A stretch of DNA of 64,000 bases from Martelella mediterranea (GTDB lineage Bacteria; Pseudomonadota; Alphaproteobacteria; Rhizobiales; Rhizobiaceae). Where the stretch lies: contig NZ_JAINWJ010000001.1 of NCBI RefSeq assembly GCF_021021415.1, positions 303,816 to 367,815 on the forward strand, given 5' to 3'. A model generated the notes under the pieces. It made no database searches and was not told the origin of the DNA. It saw nothing but the letters and a program-made list of their open reading frames with translations. Made by a program: the position numbers and the translations under genes. Below, in pieces: positions 1 through 8,026 of the stretch (position 1 is the stretch's first letter; every line of letters starts with the position of its first letter).

Positions 1-939
1 CTCCGCAAACGGCCGGATCAGCGCGGCCATCTCGTCGGGATCCTGATCATACTGGCCGAATTCGTTCGGCAGGCCCGCATTGGGATAGGCGCAGATGAAG
101 GTATCGGCGACGCCGGAGAGTTCCTGCAGATGCGGCAGCATCGCATCCGCGCCCAGCGCACAGTTGAGACCGATCGTGAAAGCGTCGGCATGCGACAGTG
201 AATTCCAGAACGCCGTCGGCGTCTGGCCGGACAGCGTGCGGCCGGAAAGATCGGTGATCGTGCCGGAAATCATCAGCGGCAGTTCGATGCCCTTTTCGCG
301 GAAGGCCTGGCGCGCGGCGAACACCGCGGCCTTGGCATTGAGCGTATCGAAGATCGTCTCGATCAGGATCAGATCAGATCCGCCATCGATGAGCCCGTTG
401 ATCTGCTCGCGATAGGCATCCCGCAATTGGTCAAATGAAACAGCGCGGTAGCCGGGGTTATTGACGTCCGGCGAGATCGAGGCCGTGCGGTTGGTGGGGC
501 CGACGGCGCCGGCCACGAAACGGCGGCGGCCATCTTCCTTCTCAGCCCGAATCGCGGCGCGGCGGGCAACCCGCGCGCCATCCCGGTTGAGATCGTAGAC
601 AATGTTCTCCATCTGGTAGTCGGCCTGCGCGATCCGCGTACCGGAAAACGTGTTGGTCTCGATAATGTCCGCGCCGGCCATGGCATAGGCGAAGTGGATA
701 TCCTCCACCGCCTTGGGCTGCGACAGGATCAGCAGGTCGTTATTGCCCTTCTGGTGGCAGGCGCAGCCGATGAAGCGGTCGCCGCGGAAATGGTCCTCGT
801 CGAAGCCGAGCCCCTGGATCTGCGTGCCCATGGCGCCGTCGAGAACCAGAATGCGCTCGCGCGCGGCCTTTTCCAGCGCGGCGCGGATTTCCTTGCCGTC
901 GCGCTTCGGCGCTTCTTCCCCGAACAGGTCGTCAAACAT
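1..939 (-). CDS. metH: Methionine synthase, cobalamin-dependent (N-terminal part, cut by the window edge)
   Basis: Transfers a methyl group from 5-methyltetrahydrofolate through cobalamin to homocysteine in the cytoplasm. Translating from the ATG at 939 gives an open frame of 313 codons to base 1, so the C-terminal three quarters lie outside. The N-terminal homocysteine-binding barrel is visible: [13 protein letters not shown] near residue 30, ETNTFSGT near 90, and GLNCALGA near 275, which carries the first zinc-ligand cysteine; the paired later cysteines would fall just beyond the edge. GGAG seven bases before the ATG supports this start. A 20-bp palindrome and a CTATAT -10 box lie directly upstream. 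Confidence 0.93.
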   Translation of the reverse strand, partial: MFDDLFGEEAPKRDGKEIRAALEKAARERILVLDGAMGTQIQGLGFDEDHFRGDRFIGCACHQKGNNDLLILSQPKAVEDIHFAYAMAGADIIETNTFSGTRIAQADYQMENIVYDLNRDGARVARRAAIRAEKEDGRRRFVAGAVGPTNRTASISPDVNNPGYRAVSFDQLRDAYREQINGLIDGGSDLILIETIFDTLNAKAAVFAARQAFREKGIELPLMISGTITDLSGRTLSGQTPTAFWNSLSHADAFTIGLNCALGADAMLPHLQELSGVADTFICAYPNAGLPNEFGQYDQDPDEMAALIRPFAE

Positions 940-971
940 CACTCATCTCCAGAATTTGAAGCCGCGAGATC

Positions 972-991
972 ACATAAAGATATCTTTATGT
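972..991. promoter_or_regulatory. 20-bp perfect palindrome, candidate operator of metH
   Basis: ACATAAAGATATCTTTATGT is its own reverse complement. It ends 33 bases before the metH start codon. A perfect alphaproteobacterial -10 hexamer (CTATAT) lies on the minus strand at 1001-996, so the palindrome should sit over the transcription start, a typical repressor position. Its AT-rich, ArsR-like form recalls operators proposed for the S-adenosylhomocysteine sensor SahR that controls methionine-cycle genes; that link is from memory and not verified. Confidence 0.6.
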
Positions 992-1201
992 CAATATATA
1001 GCGACTGATTTCAAGCCTTTCAGCGCGCGCCGCAGCTGTCACCTATGTGCTTCATTGTTTGCGCATGATCAAGGACGATGCAAATCAGAATTGTGATGAT
1101 GGCCTGAGCGCGATATACCTTAATCGATCGACCCACGCCGCATTTTCCGGCGCGTCCGCATAGCATGGCCGGCTCCGGCCGCACAAATTGGAGGATTTGC
1201 C

Positions 1202-2458
1202 ATGAAGCCGAAGATCAATACGCTGGTCGCCCCGCCGCGCTGGATCAAGAGGCCCTATCACCGCGAATGGCTGATGCAGCAGGCAAACAACCTCTTCGAT
1301 TACTTCCAGTATCGTTCGATCAATCCGAAGGGCGGCTTCTACGAATTCGACAAACACGGCAAGCCGACCGGCGGCGATAACCCGGTGCGCGGCATCCACA
1401 CGACAACGCGCATGGTCCACTGCATGGCGATCGGCCATCTTCTCGGCCGGCCCGGCTGCGACGACCTGATGGACCACGGCATGAATTATCTGTGGGAGCA
1501 TCACCGCGACAAGCAGCATGGCGGCTATTTCTGGCAGGTCGACAATGACGGCCCGTGCGGAGAACCCACCAAGCAGGCCTATGGCCATGCCTTCGTGCTG
1601 CTGGCCGCCTCCTCCGCCAAGTTCGCCGGCCATCCGCTGGCCGACGCCATGATCGCGGACGTGACCGAGGTGATCAACACCCGCTTCTGGGAAGACAAGC
1701 ATGGCGCGGTCGCCGAGGAGTTCGAGACCGACTGGACGCCGGTGCCCGGCTATCGCGGCCAGAACTGCAACATGCACATGACCGAAGCGCTGATGGAAGC
1801 CTATGAGGTGACCGGCGATGTCGAATACCTCACCAAGGCCAAGCGCATCGCCGAGCTGATCATCAAGAAGCACGCGACGGCGTGCGAATATCGCGTGGCC
1901 GAACACTTCACCGAAGACTGGAAGGTTGATTACAACTATTCCGGCAACGAGATGTTCCGCCCCTCCGGCACCACGCCCGGCCACTGGCTGGAATGGACCC
2001 GGCTTCTGCTCCAGCTCTACACGCTCACGGGCCGCTCGCATGAGTGGATGCCGAAGGCGGCGCGCGAACTGTTCGTCTCGGCCTTCAAGTTCGGCTGGGA
2101 CTTCGAAAAGCGCGGCATCTTCTACACGCTCGACTGGAACAACCAGCCGAAGAACCGGGCGAAGCTCTGGTGGCCGCATGCCGAAGGCATCGGCGCCACC
2201 CACTTCCTCACCGCCCATTTCGGCGAGGACATGCATATGTATGCCTATCGCAAGCAGTGGAGCTTCATCGCCAACCACCTGCTCGATCATGAAAACGGCG
2301 GCTGGCATGAGGAATTGTCTGAGGATCTGGTGCCGCAGGCCACGCTGTTTCCCGGCAAGAGCGATATCTATCACGCCCTTCAGGCCTGCCTCATTCCGCT
2401 CTACCCGGCCGTCGGCAGCCTCCCGGAGATGATCTTCCGGGATGTCAAGCAGCCCTGA
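1202..2458 (+). CDS. AGE-family sugar epimerase/isomerase (mannose isomerase / YihS-like)
   Basis: Member of the N-acylglucosamine 2-epimerase superfamily, an (alpha/alpha)6 barrel enzyme that interconverts aldoses and ketoses in the cytoplasm. At 418 aa it matches the YihS and D-mannose isomerase branch. The two histidines expected to do acid-base catalysis are visible in GHWLEWTR (H261) and KSDIYHALQ (H391); HMTEALMEA near 192 and GGWHEE near 369 line the pocket. GGAGG stands seven bases before the ATG. It is monocistronic between divergent metH and argC. The substrate cannot be read from sequence: mannose, fructose, lyxose and sulfoquinovose are all possible in this group. Confidence 0.85.
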   Translation: MKPKINTLVAPPRWIKRPYHREWLMQQANNLFDYFQYRSINPKGGFYEFDKHGKPTGGDNPVRGIHTTTRMVHCMAIGHLLGRPGCDDLMDHGMNYLWEHHRDKQHGGYFWQVDNDGPCGEPTKQAYGHAFVLLAASSAKFAGHPLADAMIADVTEVINTRFWEDKHGAVAEEFETDWTPVPGYRGQNCNMHMTEALMEAYEVTGDVEYLTKAKRIAELIIKKHATACEYRVAEHFTEDWKVDYNYSGNEMFRPSGTTPGHWLEWTRLLLQLYTLTGRSHEWMPKAARELFVSAFKFGWDFEKRGIFYTLDWNNQPKNRAKLWWPHAEGIGATHFLTAHFGEDMHMYAYRKQWSFIANHLLDHENGGWHEELSEDLVPQATLFPGKSDIYHALQACLIPLYPAVGSLPEMIFRDVKQP

Positions 2459-2495
2459 CGCCGCCATCCAAACTGCATGATTAGGGGACAGAATG

Positions 2496-2524
2496 ATTGC
2501 GGGTCTGCCCGGCCCGCTCTATAT
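2496..2524 (+). promoter_or_regulatory. Candidate housekeeping promoter of argC
   Basis: A CTATAT hexamer at 2519-2524 matches the alphaproteobacterial -10 consensus exactly, with ATTGCG (half-match to CTTGAC) 17 bases upstream at 2496-2501. It lies about 35 bases before the argC start. Inferred from consensus only. Confidence 0.45.
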
Positions 2525-2557
2525 AACGCTGCATAATCCCCATCTAAGGACGAAACA

Positions 2558-3484
2558 ATGGCAGCAAAAATCTTCATCGACGGCGAACACGGAACCACGG
2601 GGCTGCAGATCCGCAGCCGCATGGAAAGCCGCCGCGATGTCGAGATGCTGTCGATCCCGCATGAGGAGCGGCGCAATGCCGCCATGCGCGAGGATATGCT
2701 GAACAGCGCCGATATCGCGATCCTGTGCCTGCCGGATGACGCCTCTCGGGAGGCCGTCGCCATGCTTGCCGGCAACAACAAGGTCCGCGTCATCGACACC
2801 TCCACCGCCTACCGCACCGATCCCGACTGGGCCTATGGCTTCGCCGAGATGGACAAGGCCCAGGCCGGACGCATCCGCTCTGCCCGCCATGTGGCGAACC
2901 CCGGCTGCTATCCGACCGGCGCGATCGGCCTGATCCGGCCGCTCAGGACCGCCGGCATTCTGCCCGACAGCTACCCGGTCACGATCAACGCGGTCTCAGG
3001 CTATACCGGCGGCGGCAAGAACATGATCGCCCAGATGGAGGATGCGACCCGCGAGGACCATATCGACGCACCGTATTTCCTCTACGGTCTCAACCTCAAA
3101 CACAAGCACCTGCCGGAGATGACGACCCACGGCCTGCTTGCCCGCGCGCCGATCTTCTCGCCCTCCGTCGGGCGTTTCGCGCAGGGCATGCTGGTGCAGG
3201 TGCCGCTCTATCTGGAAGACCTCGAAGGCGACCAGACGGCGGAGAGCATCCACGCGACGCTTGCCGAATACTATGCCGGCCAGGACATCGTGCAGGTCGT
3301 ACCGCTCGACAAGAGCGGCGCGCTTGCCCGCGTCAACGCCGAGGAGCTTGCCGGCCAGGACATCATGAAGCTTTATGTCTTCGGCGGCGGCAGCCACATC
3401 AATCTGGTGGCCCAGCTCGACAATCTCGGCAAGGGCGCTTCCGGTGCTGCCGTGCAGAACATGGATCTGATGCTCTCGGCGTGA
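2558..3484 (+). CDS. argC: N-acetyl-gamma-glutamyl-phosphate reductase (short, type 2)
   Basis: Catalyses the NADPH-dependent reduction of N-acetylglutamyl phosphate to the semialdehyde, third step of arginine synthesis, in the cytoplasm. The 308-aa length and the opening [15 protein letters not shown] identify the shorter type 2 enzyme. The catalytic cysteine is C117 in [10 protein letters not shown], and the C-terminal dimerisation domain holds [11 protein letters not shown] near residue 147. Upstream lies a probable promoter with a CTATAT box; no other arginine genes are adjacent. A 21-bp inverted repeat follows 65 bases after the stop. Confidence 0.95.
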   Translation: MAAKIFIDGEHGTTGLQIRSRMESRRDVEMLSIPHEERRNAAMREDMLNSADIAILCLPDDASREAVAMLAGNNKVRVIDTSTAYRTDPDWAYGFAEMDKAQAGRIRSARHVANPGCYPTGAIGLIRPLRTAGILPDSYPVTINAVSGYTGGGKNMIAQMEDATREDHIDAPYFLYGLNLKHKHLPEMTTHGLLARAPIFSPSVGRFAQGMLVQVPLYLEDLEGDQTAESIHATLAEYYAGQDIVQVVPLDKSGALARVNAEELAGQDIMKLYVFGGGSHINLVAQLDNLGKGASGAAVQNMDLMLSA

Positions 3485-3549
3485 GGATGCGGAGCCGCTC
3501 AGGTTCGGCGGCAGATGCAGGAGCATTATGCCTTTCCACATCTCAGGAA

Positions 3550-3596
3550 CTCTCAGCCATAATCTCCCCCCTTGAGGGGGAGATTATGGCTGAGAG
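3550..3596. repeat. 21-bp perfect inverted repeat with 5-base loop
   Basis: The arms 3550-3570 and 3576-3596 are exact reverse complements around the loop CTTGA. The inner part is a run of C against a run of G; the outer part reads CTCTCAGCCATAAT. No T-run follows on the plus strand, so it is not a standard intrinsic terminator. The CTTGA loop is shared with the palindrome at 6576-6598, which suggests a dispersed palindromic element. Confidence 0.75.
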
Positions 3597-3710
3597 GCCT
3601 CAGCAAAAAACAACGTTCTCAAAAGGCTGAACCGTCGTAACAAGCCGAAACAACTCCCCCATATCGTGAACGCTCCGTCGACCGGTTGAGCCATCGTCGC
3701 CGGGCCTGCG

Positions 3711-3743
3711 CCTCGCTATATTGCATCCAAGCAATCAGCGAGG
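3711..3743 (+). promoter_or_regulatory. Nested hairpin covering the ribosome binding site of the dioxygenase gene
   Basis: CCTCGCT (3711-3717) pairs with AGCGAGG (3737-3743), and inside it TTGC (3721-3724) pairs with GCAA (3731-3734). The right arm is the best Shine-Dalgarno sequence for the ATG at 3753, so folding would hide it. Possible translational control; no ligand or partner is known. Confidence 0.35.
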
Positions 3744-3752
3744 TTTCCGGTC

Positions 3753-4586
3753 ATGTCAGAAAAAACGCGCCTTCCCGTCCTGTTCATCCCCCATGGGGGA
3801 GGCCCGTGGCCGTTCATGCACGGCACCGAGGGCCGGCTTCCCGATGATGATCCGTGGAAGGAATTGGAGATTTTCCTGAAGGGGCTGGATGCCGCGATCG
3901 GCCGCCGCCCGAAAGCGGTGCTGGTGGTTTCCGCGCATTGGGAAAAGGTCGACAAGCTTACGGTCTCGACGGCCGCCAAGCCGCCGATGCTGTTCGATTA
4001 TTACGGCTTCCCGCCCCACACCTATCAGCTCGACTACCCGGCCCCCGGCGCGCCATTCGTTGCCGAGCATGTCCGCGACGCGCTGCGCGAGGCCGGCATC
4101 GAGACAGCGGCAGATTCGGAGCGCGGCTTCGACCACGGCGTGTTCATCCCGTTCATGATGATCTATCCGCATGCCGATGTGCCGATCATCATGATATCGC
4201 TCGATCCGGACCTTTCCGCCGAAACGCACTTCCGCATTGGCCAGGCGCTGGAAAGGCTGCGGGACGAGGATATCCTGATCGTCGGCTCGGGGCTTTCCTA
4301 CCACAACATGCGCATGTTCCGCCGCCGGGATGCCGATCATGAGCAGGCCGCCGCCCGTTTTGACAACTGGCTGACGGAGGCGGTGGCGATCGAGAACCCG
4401 GTGGCGCGCGCCGAAAGGCTTGCCGCGTGGAAAGACAACCCGGACGCCCAGGCCGCCCACGTGCCCGACCACGACCATCTGGTGCCGGTGTTTGCCGCGG
4501 CGGGCGCGGCCGGCCCGGACGCCGGCGAACGCATCTTTCGCGGCGAATATCTCGGCAAGCCCTATTCCGCCTACCGCTTCGGCTGA
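3753..4586 (+). CDS. DODA-type (LigB family, class III) extradiol ring-cleavage dioxygenase
   Basis: Non-heme metal dioxygenase of the DOPA 4,5-dioxygenase/YgiD group, which opens catechol-type rings in the cytoplasm. Metal and active-site histidines are recognisable in FIPHGGGPW (H14), VVSAHWEK near residue 62, GFDHGVFIPF near 130 and GSGLSYHNM near 177. The length of 277 aa is typical. The gene is alone, convergent with ctaA, and its start codon is preceded by a hairpin that includes the Shine-Dalgarno sequence. The true substrate is unknown; several family members have only promiscuous activity on DOPA. Confidence 0.88.
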   Translation: MSEKTRLPVLFIPHGGGPWPFMHGTEGRLPDDDPWKELEIFLKGLDAAIGRRPKAVLVVSAHWEKVDKLTVSTAAKPPMLFDYYGFPPHTYQLDYPAPGAPFVAEHVRDALREAGIETAADSERGFDHGVFIPFMMIYPHADVPIIMISLDPDLSAETHFRIGQALERLRDEDILIVGSGLSYHNMRMFRRRDADHEQAAARFDNWLTEAVAIENPVARAERLAAWKDNPDAQAAHVPDHDHLVPVFAAAGAAGPDAGERIFRGEYLGKPYSAYRFG

Positions 4587-4603
4587 CGAGCCGTTCTTGT
4601 TTT

Positions 4604-4648
4604 GCATCGGGTTATCGAAAAACCGGACTCCACTTTTTCGCCCGATGC
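4604..4648 (-). repeat. Rhizobial-type palindromic element, copy E1
   Basis: Terminal arms GCATCGGG/CCCGATGC enclose a second stem formed by CGAAAAA and TTTTTCG. In reverse orientation it matches the element at 28028-28072 with one mismatch over the 45 bases. It occupies the gap between the convergent dioxygenase and ctaA genes and ends next to the ctaA stop codon. It recalls RIME-like intergenic repeats of rhizobia (from memory). Confidence 0.8.
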
Positions 4649-4649
4649 C

Positions 4650-5738
4650 CTACGCCAATTCGAAGCGCGGCGCGCGATAGCCGCGCAGATGGGCGGTGGC
4701 GGTGATCAGCACGATGATCGCCATCGCCTGATGCGTCAGCGCGATCGGCAGCGGCATCATCGTCACCAGCGTGATGATGCCGATCACGGCCTGGATCAGC
4801 ACGGCGGCCAACAGGATCAGCGCGCCCCGGGCATGCTGGGAAAGTTCCAGATCAAGCCCGCGCGCCACGGCGCTGCGCCATTCGATGACGAAATGCGCGA
4901 GCGCCAGAAGCAGCAGGATATAGCCGCCGCAGCGATGGGCGAACTGCACCGTCTTCGGGTTCTCGAAGAAATTGATCCATGCCGGCTGCTGCAACAGCAG
5001 GCCGCCCGGCACCACCGCGCCATCCATCAGCGGCCATGTGTTGTAGGAAAGGCCGGCATCAAGCCCGGCCACCAGAGCGCCAAGATAGAGCTGCACGAAG
5101 GTGGCGACCAGCAGGAGCGCGGCAAGCCAGTGCGCACCGCCGACATGCTCATGCTTGCGCGGGGTCAGACCGCGACCAATATAGACGCATGAGGCGATGA
5201 TCAGGCAGGCCATGATCAGATGCACCGCGAGACGGTACTGGCTGACATCGGTGCGCTCCGAAAGGCCGGACGACACCATCCACCAGCCGATGAAACCCTG
5301 AAGCGCGCCAAGCGCCAGAACGCCGACCAGCGGCAGCCCCAGCCCCTTGGGCAGACGGCCGGTGATCCAGAACAGGAACAGCGGCACGGCGAAGATCAGC
5401 CCCACCGCGCGCGCCAGCAGCCGGTGCGCCCATTCCCACCAGAACAGGTTCTGGAACTCGGCGAGCGACATGCCCTTGTTCACGAGCTGATACTCCGGGA
5501 TGCGCTTGTAGAGCTCGAATTCCTCCTGCCACTGGGCCAGGTTAAGCGGCGGGATGACGCCATGCAGCGGCTTCCACTCCGTGATCGACAGCCCGGAATG
5601 GGTGAGCCGGGTCGCGCCGCCGACGATCACCAGACAGAACAGCACCAGCACCACGAAATACAGCCACCCCCGCACCATGGCGGCATTGAACCGGAGTTCC
5701 TCCGCGCTCCACGTGATGTCTTTACCAAACGCCATCAT
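4650..5738 (-). CDS. ctaA: Heme A synthase (COX15/CtaA family)
   Basis: Membrane enzyme that oxidises the C8 methyl of heme O to give heme A for cytochrome c oxidase. It has about eight membrane segments and the four expected heme-ligand histidine regions: [29 protein letters not shown] and [10 protein letters not shown]. Type 2 COX15 length, 362 aa from the chosen start. An open frame extends upstream to 5789, but GGAGCAGGA sits directly before the ATGATG pair at 5738/5735, so that start is preferred. Monocistronic; the SCO copper chaperone gene at 62190 would act on the same oxidase. Confidence 0.93.
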   Translation of the reverse strand: MMAFGKDITWSAEELRFNAAMVRGWLYFVVLVLFCLVIVGGATRLTHSGLSITEWKPLHGVIPPLNLAQWQEEFELYKRIPEYQLVNKGMSLAEFQNLFWWEWAHRLLARAVGLIFAVPLFLFWITGRLPKGLGLPLVGVLALGALQGFIGWWMVSSGLSERTDVSQYRLAVHLIMACLIIASCVYIGRGLTPRKHEHVGGAHWLAALLLVATFVQLYLGALVAGLDAGLSYNTWPLMDGAVVPGGLLLQQPAWINFFENPKTVQFAHRCGGYILLLLALAHFVIEWRSAVARGLDLELSQHARGALILLAAVLIQAVIGIITLVTMMPLPIALTHQAMAIIVLITATAHLRGYRAPRFELA

Positions 5739-5842
5739 TCCTGCTCCGCTCGCTTTGCCATTTGCGCCGATCTGGCATACGCAGTTCACACCTGCCGCTC
5801 AACGGCATAATCTCGAACACCCATCAGGAGGGCATCGCCGCC

Positions 5843-6058
5843 GTGCCAGTCAGATTGCGCAAATTCATCGGGACGATCGCAATCGTCACCCTCGTCATCG
5901 TCTATGCACTGACAGCCACCATGCTGGCAACAGTCGTGCTCGACGGCCGCTCCGCCGTCGCCGCCCTGATCTATTTCGTCCTCACCGGACTTCTGTGGAT
6001 CATCCCGGCGATGTTCATCATCAAATGGATGGCTGGCCCGCCGGCAAACCGCAAATGA
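5843..6058 (+). CDS. DUF2842 family small membrane protein
   Basis: A 71-aa protein with two predicted membrane helices (around residues 8-30 and 38-60) and a short basic start, PVRLRKFIGT. The pattern, ending in LLWIIPAMFIIKWM, fits DUF2842, a family of unknown function found mostly in Alphaproteobacteria. I chose the GTG at 5843 because AGGAGGG lies ten bases upstream and family members begin at this point; the open frame extends upstream to 5762 but would overlap the ctaA promoter region. It is divergent from ctaA. Confidence 0.8.
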   Translation: MPVRLRKFIGTIAIVTLVIVYALTATMLATVVLDGRSAVAALIYFVLTGLLWIIPAMFIIKWMAGPPANRK

Positions 6059-6152
6059 ATGCCGCGATAATTATTGCGGATTGCGCGGAACCGCCGAAGA
6101 TTTGGCACATTGGACATGGTAAGAGAAGATTTGAACTTCACGGAAGGCTTCG

Positions 6153-6443
6153 ATGACGACACCGCACCAAATCCGCGCCGCCCGCGCGCTCCTCGGCCTC
6201 TCGCACGATCAGGCCGCCGCCATGACCGGCATTGACCGCGACCTTTTGTTGCAGGCGGAAGACGACGCGGCCGAGCGCGATCTCGCCATCGCCGACGCGC
6301 TTGAAAAGGCATTCGTGAAGCAGGGCGTGGTCTTCATCGAGGATGGCGAGGGCGGCTTCGGCCCCGGCGTCCGTCTGAAACAGCAGATCGGCAAGTGCGG
6401 CAGTATTCGGCCGGAGAATTTGAATTCGGCCAACGACGGGTGA
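6153..6443 (+). CDS. Small helix-turn-helix (XRE-like) DNA-binding protein
   Basis: A 96-aa protein whose first 60 residues look like an XRE/Cro helix-turn-helix: IRAARALLGLSHDQAAAMTG, then DRDLLLQAED. The second half (KAFVKQGVVFIEDGEG) is the short strand extension common in rhizobial XRE regulators of this size. No sensor domain is present, so it probably acts as a simple dimeric regulator. Target genes are unknown; the nearest plus-strand neighbour is the DUF2842 gene 94 bases upstream. A strong hairpin follows the stop codon. Confidence 0.75.
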   Translation: MTTPHQIRAARALLGLSHDQAAAMTGIDRDLLLQAEDDAAERDLAIADALEKAFVKQGVVFIEDGEGGFGPGVRLKQQIGKCGSIRPENLNSANDG

Positions 6444-6451
6444 CAGCGCAC

Positions 6452-6479
6452 TGGCAACAGGGTTCAAGCCCTGTCGCCA
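6452..6479 (+). terminator. Hairpin after the helix-turn-helix gene, possible terminator
   Basis: TGGC-A-ACAGGG pairs with CCCTGT-C-GCCA around the loop TTCAAG: ten base pairs with one A/C mismatch, starting nine bases after the stop codon. There is no good T-run, so if it ends transcription it does so weakly. Confidence 0.4.
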
Positions 6480-6575
6480 CATAACCTCCCAGCGGGCGGC
6501 TTCTGACGTCATCAAGGGGAAGGCGTTTGCCAGCGGCCTCGGCGTGTAGACGAGCCTGTCCCCAAGTTCCGCGTC

Positions 6576-6598
6576 ATCCTCGGGCTTGACCCGAGGAT
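6576..6598 (+). repeat. REP-like palindrome, copy D1
   Basis: ATCCTCGGG and CCCGAGGAT form a nine-pair stem around CTTGA. Together with the inverted copy at 6660-6682 it fills the gene-free stretch 6444-6751 between the helix-turn-helix gene and the end of ackA, in which I see no gene. Confidence 0.75.
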
Positions 6599-6659
6599 CC
6601 AGGAAACACGACGGGCGCTTGCCAAAGAATCTTTTTGATCAATGCCTTAAGCCGCCTGG

Positions 6660-6682
6660 ATGCTCGGATCAAGTCCGAGCAT
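6660..6682 (-). repeat. REP-like palindrome, copy D2 (inverted)
   Basis: ATGCTCGGA and TCCGAGCAT form a nine-pair stem around TCAAG, the reverse complement of the D1 loop. Two base pairs differ from D1 and both arms changed together, so the stem is kept. Confidence 0.75.
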
Positions 6683-6751
6683 GACCCGTGTGGGAAGGCC
6701 GATGGAGGCAACAAGCTGTGCGTCTCCGGCTATGTCGACACACGGCAGCAA

Positions 6752-7954
6752 TCACGCCGCCGCGTCGCCATGCTCCCCTTCCCCGATCACCTTCGCGGTC
6801 TGCTTGGCCAGAACCACTTCCTCGTCGGTCGGGATGATCCGCACCTCGATTCGGCTTTCCGGCGCTGAGATGATGGCGGCGTTCGCGGCGTTGGCCTCCT
6901 CATCGAGCGTCACCCCGATCCAGGCCAGCCGGTCGCAGATCATCTTGCGCATGACCGCGGAATTCTCGCCGATGCCGGCGGTGAACACCAGTGCGTCCAT
7001 GCCCTCCATGCTTGCCGCCATCGACGCGATTTCGCGGGTTGCGGAAAACACATAGAGCGCAATCGCCTGGGCGGCGTGCGGATCATCGCTTGCAAGCAGA
7101 TCGCGCAGGTCCGGCGAGATGCCGGAAACGCCAAGCAGGCCGGAATCGTAATAGAGCATGTGTTTCAGATCGGCCGGCGAAAGCCCCTCGGTCTCGATCA
7201 GCGCCAGCACCAGGCCGGGGTCCACCGTGCCGGAGCGCGTGCCCATCATCAGCCCGCCAAGCGGCGTCATGCCCATCGTGGTATCAACCGCCTTGCCGTT
7301 GCGCATGGCGCACAGGCTGGAGCCGTTTCCGAGATGCGCCACCACGCTGCGCTTGCGCGCCAGATAATCCGAAATCTGGTGAATACGCTCCGCGATATAG
7401 GTGTAGGACAACCCGTGAAAGCCGAAGCGCCGATAGCCCTTGTCGCCATAGCGGCGCGGGATCGGATAACGCGCCGCGCGCTCATCGATATTGACGTGAA
7501 AGGCCGTGTCGAAACAGGCCACCTGCGGGAGGTCGGGCCTGATCTTCCTGAACAGCTTGACCGAGGCAAGATTGGCCGGCTGGTGCAGCGGGCCCATCGG
7601 CACCAGCGTCTCAAGATAGTCGAGCACGGCATCGTCCAGCAGCACCGGCGCCGAAAACCGCTCGCCGCCATGCAGCACGCGATGGCCGACGGCGCGCAGC
7701 GGGTTGTTGACGGTATAGGGCACGATGATCTCGAAGATACGCCCGAGCATGTCCTCGCGCATATTCTCCTCCAGCACCAGGTCGAGATCGGCGATTTCCT
7801 TGCCGCTCGCCTCCTTGACCGTCAGATGCGGCGTGGCGTTGAGCCCGTCGAACTGGCCGCGCAGGATCAGCGTAAACTGCTCGCCATGCACTTCGTAAAG
7901 ACGGAATTTCAGGCTGGAGGAACCGGCGTTCAGCGCCAGAATGCTGCCGTTCAT
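6752..7954 (-). CDS. ackA: Acetate kinase
   Basis: Interconverts acetyl phosphate plus ADP with acetate plus ATP in the cytoplasm. Family marks: LALNAGSSSLKF at the start, GFHGLSYTYIAE near residue 185, AHLGNGSSLCAM near 207, and the C-terminal GIGENSAVMR. The length of 400 aa from the ATG at 7954 fits; the open frame runs further to 8005, but NGSILALNAGSS is the normal N-terminus and GGAAAG precedes it. It follows the phosphoketolase gene by 72 bases in the same direction, so the pair should turn xylulose-5-phosphate into acetate and ATP through acetyl phosphate. Confidence 0.95.
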   Translation of the reverse strand: MNGSILALNAGSSSLKFRLYEVHGEQFTLILRGQFDGLNATPHLTVKEASGKEIADLDLVLEENMREDMLGRIFEIIVPYTVNNPLRAVGHRVLHGGERFSAPVLLDDAVLDYLETLVPMGPLHQPANLASVKLFRKIRPDLPQVACFDTAFHVNIDERAARYPIPRRYGDKGYRRFGFHGLSYTYIAERIHQISDYLARKRSVVAHLGNGSSLCAMRNGKAVDTTMGMTPLGGLMMGTRSGTVDPGLVLALIETEGLSPADLKHMLYYDSGLLGVSGISPDLRDLLASDDPHAAQAIALYVFSATREIASMAASMEGMDALVFTAGIGENSAVMRKMICDRLAWIGVTLDEEANAANAAIISAPESRIEVRIIPTDEEVVLAKQTAKVIGEGEHGDAAA

Positions 7955-8026
7955 ATTGACTTTCCATAATGTGCCGCACACCGCCGCCTGTTTAGACGGC
8001 GGCATGGGTGTTGTCTGGTCCCCGGA

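Noticed and set aside
6452..6479. tRNA-like T-arm (GGGTTCAAGCCC)
   Set aside because: The loop has six bases instead of seven and no anticodon arm, D arm or acceptor stem lies upstream; a simple hairpin explains it.
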